From: Candidatus Zixiibacteriota bacterium
Lineage (GTDB): Bacteria; Zixibacteria; MSB-5A5; CAIYYT01
Direction of reading: 5' to 3'
DNA: 52,181 bases
NCBI GenBank assembly: GCA_020853795.1
Contig: JADYYF010000108.1
Location: forward strand, 1 to 52,181
The notes below the pieces were generated by a model that had not been told where the DNA came from, searched no databases, and was given only the letters and a program-made list of their open reading frames with translations. Made by a program: the position numbers and the translations under genes. Shown here one piece after another: positions 50,939-52,181 of this stretch (positions within the stretch are counted from its first letter, which is position 1; the number at the start of each line of letters is the position of its first letter).

Positions 50939-51772
50939 GTGACTGCTCTCGATCGGCTCAATTTTATCATCGCCACCTATGGCCGTCTGATCGCCGGACT
51001 ATTCAACTTTCGGCTCTGGCCGCCCTTTCTGGTTTATTTCATCCTGCTCGCCGCCATCATCCTGATGATCGCCGGTCAATTTGCGCCCGGGATGTCGTGG
51101 ATGATCGCCCTCAACACCTGGGTTGCCGGCAGTGGTGTCTTGCACTATCCCCAGCACTATTCCTACCTGCCGTATTCCTTCGAGCGAATGAGCATCCTGC
51201 CGTCGCTGCTCCTCGAATCACTCCTGACGGCAGCCGCGATCGTCATGTTCGCCGCCTATTTCCGGCGCGAACGAGTGAAGTTCTTTGGCGCGCTGCGGGA
51301 AGTGATGCCGTCTTACCTCAAGATTCTCGTCATCTGGGTCGTCAACTTTCTCTTGGTCTATTTGCTCTTCAAGGCGCTGCCCGGCTTGTTCTCAGACTTC
51401 ATCCAGGGCGCGCCGCGCCGGCAGCTGGCGCTGTACGTCGGTCTGCGCGGCTTGGCGGTCCTGCTGACTTCACTCTTCATCTATGCTTTGCCCTTGCTGT
51501 TGATCAAACGGCGCAGCTTGTCGCAGTCGTTTACCGGCAGCTTTGCGCTCTTCTTTCGCAGCTTCTTTACGACCGTCATCTTTGTCGGCCTCCCGCAGCT
51601 TCTCGTCCTGCCGCTGGTCTACACGCTGCAAAATACCGGCAGCATCGTCGACAAGTTCAATCCGGACGTAATCGTCTGGCTCACCGGTGCGCTGGCTCTC
51701 GCGATGAATCTCGCCAATTTCTTCACCACCGGCGCCATCGTTCGCTTCTTCCTCGAAATCGCTGACGACTAA
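50939..51772 (+). CDS. Polytopic membrane protein, unknown
   Basis: The 277-residue product has a GTG start 6 bases after the FN3 lipoprotein stop. About six membrane helices (~30-50, 90-110, 128-148, 165-190, 205-230, 245-270) separated by short basic loops (YFRRERVKFF, IKRRSLSQSF). I do not recognise a family; helix arrangement and composition resemble DUF975/Yip1-like integral proteins, but no motif is decisive. It shares its last base with the next start codon (TAATG), so both genes are co-transcribed with the PEGA and FN3 genes. Confidence 0.82.
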   Translation: MTALDRLNFIIATYGRLIAGLFNFRLWPPFLVYFILLAAIILMIAGQFAPGMSWMIALNTWVAGSGVLHYPQHYSYLPYSFERMSILPSLLLESLLTAAAIVMFAAYFRRERVKFFGALREVMPSYLKILVIWVVNFLLVYLLFKALPGLFSDFIQGAPRRQLALYVGLRGLAVLLTSLFIYALPLLLIKRRSLSQSFTGSFALFFRSFFTTVIFVGLPQLLVLPLVYTLQNTGSIVDKFNPDVIVWLTGALALAMNLANFFTTGAIVRFFLEIADD

Positions 51773-52181
51773 TGTTCACCCTCTACGACCTGGCGGAAGT
51801 TGGGGCCTGTTTCGCTGCCTTCTTCACCATGTTGTTTGTGTTGGTGCGGCGACCGGGGAATCTCTCGGCGCGCGTGTACGCCGCGACGGCGCTGGTCACG
51901 ACCGCGATGTGGGTCGCGTACATCCTCTTCGTGCCGCGAGTGGGCGAATTGCGATTGTGGCAGCATGGCGTCCTGGCGGGACTGCTGTCGCTGGCCACTG
52001 CGCTCTGGCTGCTGTTCCTGCTGCTGTATGCCCGCGAACCGGCCGCCAGTCTCTTTCGGATCCGCTCCTTGACCATGTCCGCGGTGGCGACCCTGCTCGT
52101 TGCCGCTACCGGCTTCGGTTTCTTCACTTACTTTTTTAATTTCGCGGTCGATGAGTTGGGCACGCGCCACATCGCCATCAC
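51772..52181 (+). CDS. Polytopic membrane protein, N-terminal part (cut by window end)
   Basis: The frame is open from ATG 51772 to the window end (136 residues visible). At least four hydrophobic helices (~5-25, 37-55, 68-88, 103-125) with short loops. The layout could be the N-terminal membrane part of a 7TM-type sensor kinase or of the exosortase-associated PrsK type, but no signalling domain is inside the window, so this is only a suggestion. It overlaps the upstream stop (TAATG). Confidence 0.7.
   Translation, partial: MFTLYDLAEVGACFAAFFTMLFVLVRRPGNLSARVYAATALVTTAMWVAYILFVPRVGELRLWQHGVLAGLLSLATALWLLFLLLYAREPAASLFRIRSLTMSAVATLLVAATGFGFFTYFFNFAVDELGTRHIAI

Overview
The window is ordinary, gene-dense bacterial chromosome (about 95% coding, visibly GC-rich, nearly all genes on the + strand). 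I see no tRNA, rRNA, CRISPR array, insertion sequence or phage gene. Several family signatures point to the FCB supergroup: a FlgD-like secretion/anchoring domain at the left edge, two GWxTD-domain proteins, PorV/FadL-type outer-membrane proteins, many PEGA, FN3 and pre-peptidase-type beta domains, and a dockerin-like tail with the ISDAV-LI-YIFGGG pattern that I associate with candidate phylum Zixibacteria. The phylum is an inference from these motifs, not from a marker-gene tree.

Layout. (1) 1-7201: tail of a secreted FlgD-Ig protein, then a HEAT-repeat protein with a glycine-rich insert, a very unusual outer-membrane fusion (HExxH peptidase + TolB-like propeller + Omp85-like barrel), a small membrane protein and a BamB-like PQQ-propeller lipoprotein. 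(2) 7360-9997: a heat-shock unit, hsp20 and dnaK, behind a near-consensus sigma-54 promoter and split by an internal hairpin terminator. (3) 10064-11862: a secreted TPR protein in its own transcription unit. (4) 11971-20199: one tight operon, dtd-maf-rodZ-like-GT9-like-smc-ftsY-yjbQ-rlmH, with start/stop overlaps at almost every junction and a consensus sigma-70 promoter; it joins translation quality control, cell shape, chromosome segregation and membrane targeting. (5) 20226-23700: a minus-strand zinc-ribbon/PEGA/TPR membrane protein and a divergent duplicated-domain lipoprotein. (6) 23859-30452: Yip1-family protein followed by a tripartite TolC-MacA-MacB-type export system with one ATPase and two different FtsX-type permeases. 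(7) 30529-33388: two tandem GWxTD proteins. (8) 33409-38773: alpha/beta hydrolase, a PAS histidine kinase with an NtrC-type sigma-54 activator, and a FadL-like porin. (9) 38876-42792: TPR membrane protein, GH57 glycosidase, small membrane protein, GNAT acetyltransferase. (10) 42821-47245: a large secreted minus-strand protein containing an apparently complete lysyl-oxidase catalytic domain and a dockerin tail, then a 645-base region without a convincing gene, then a PorV-like protein. (11) 47483-52181: a sugar transferase with an arginine-rich insert behind a palindromic operator, PEGA and FN3 envelope proteins, and two membrane proteins, the last cut by the window end.

The window also allows several promoters to be read by eye: many hexamer pairs with a 17-base spacer sit just after hairpin terminators. 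Two genes (33423, 48627) have a -10 box about 8 bases before the start codon and no Shine-Dalgarno, which suggests leaderless mRNAs. The most interesting item is the bacterial lysyl-oxidase-like protein; next are the peptidase-propeller-barrel fusion, the sigma-54 heat-shock promoter and the long leader before the PorV-like gene.
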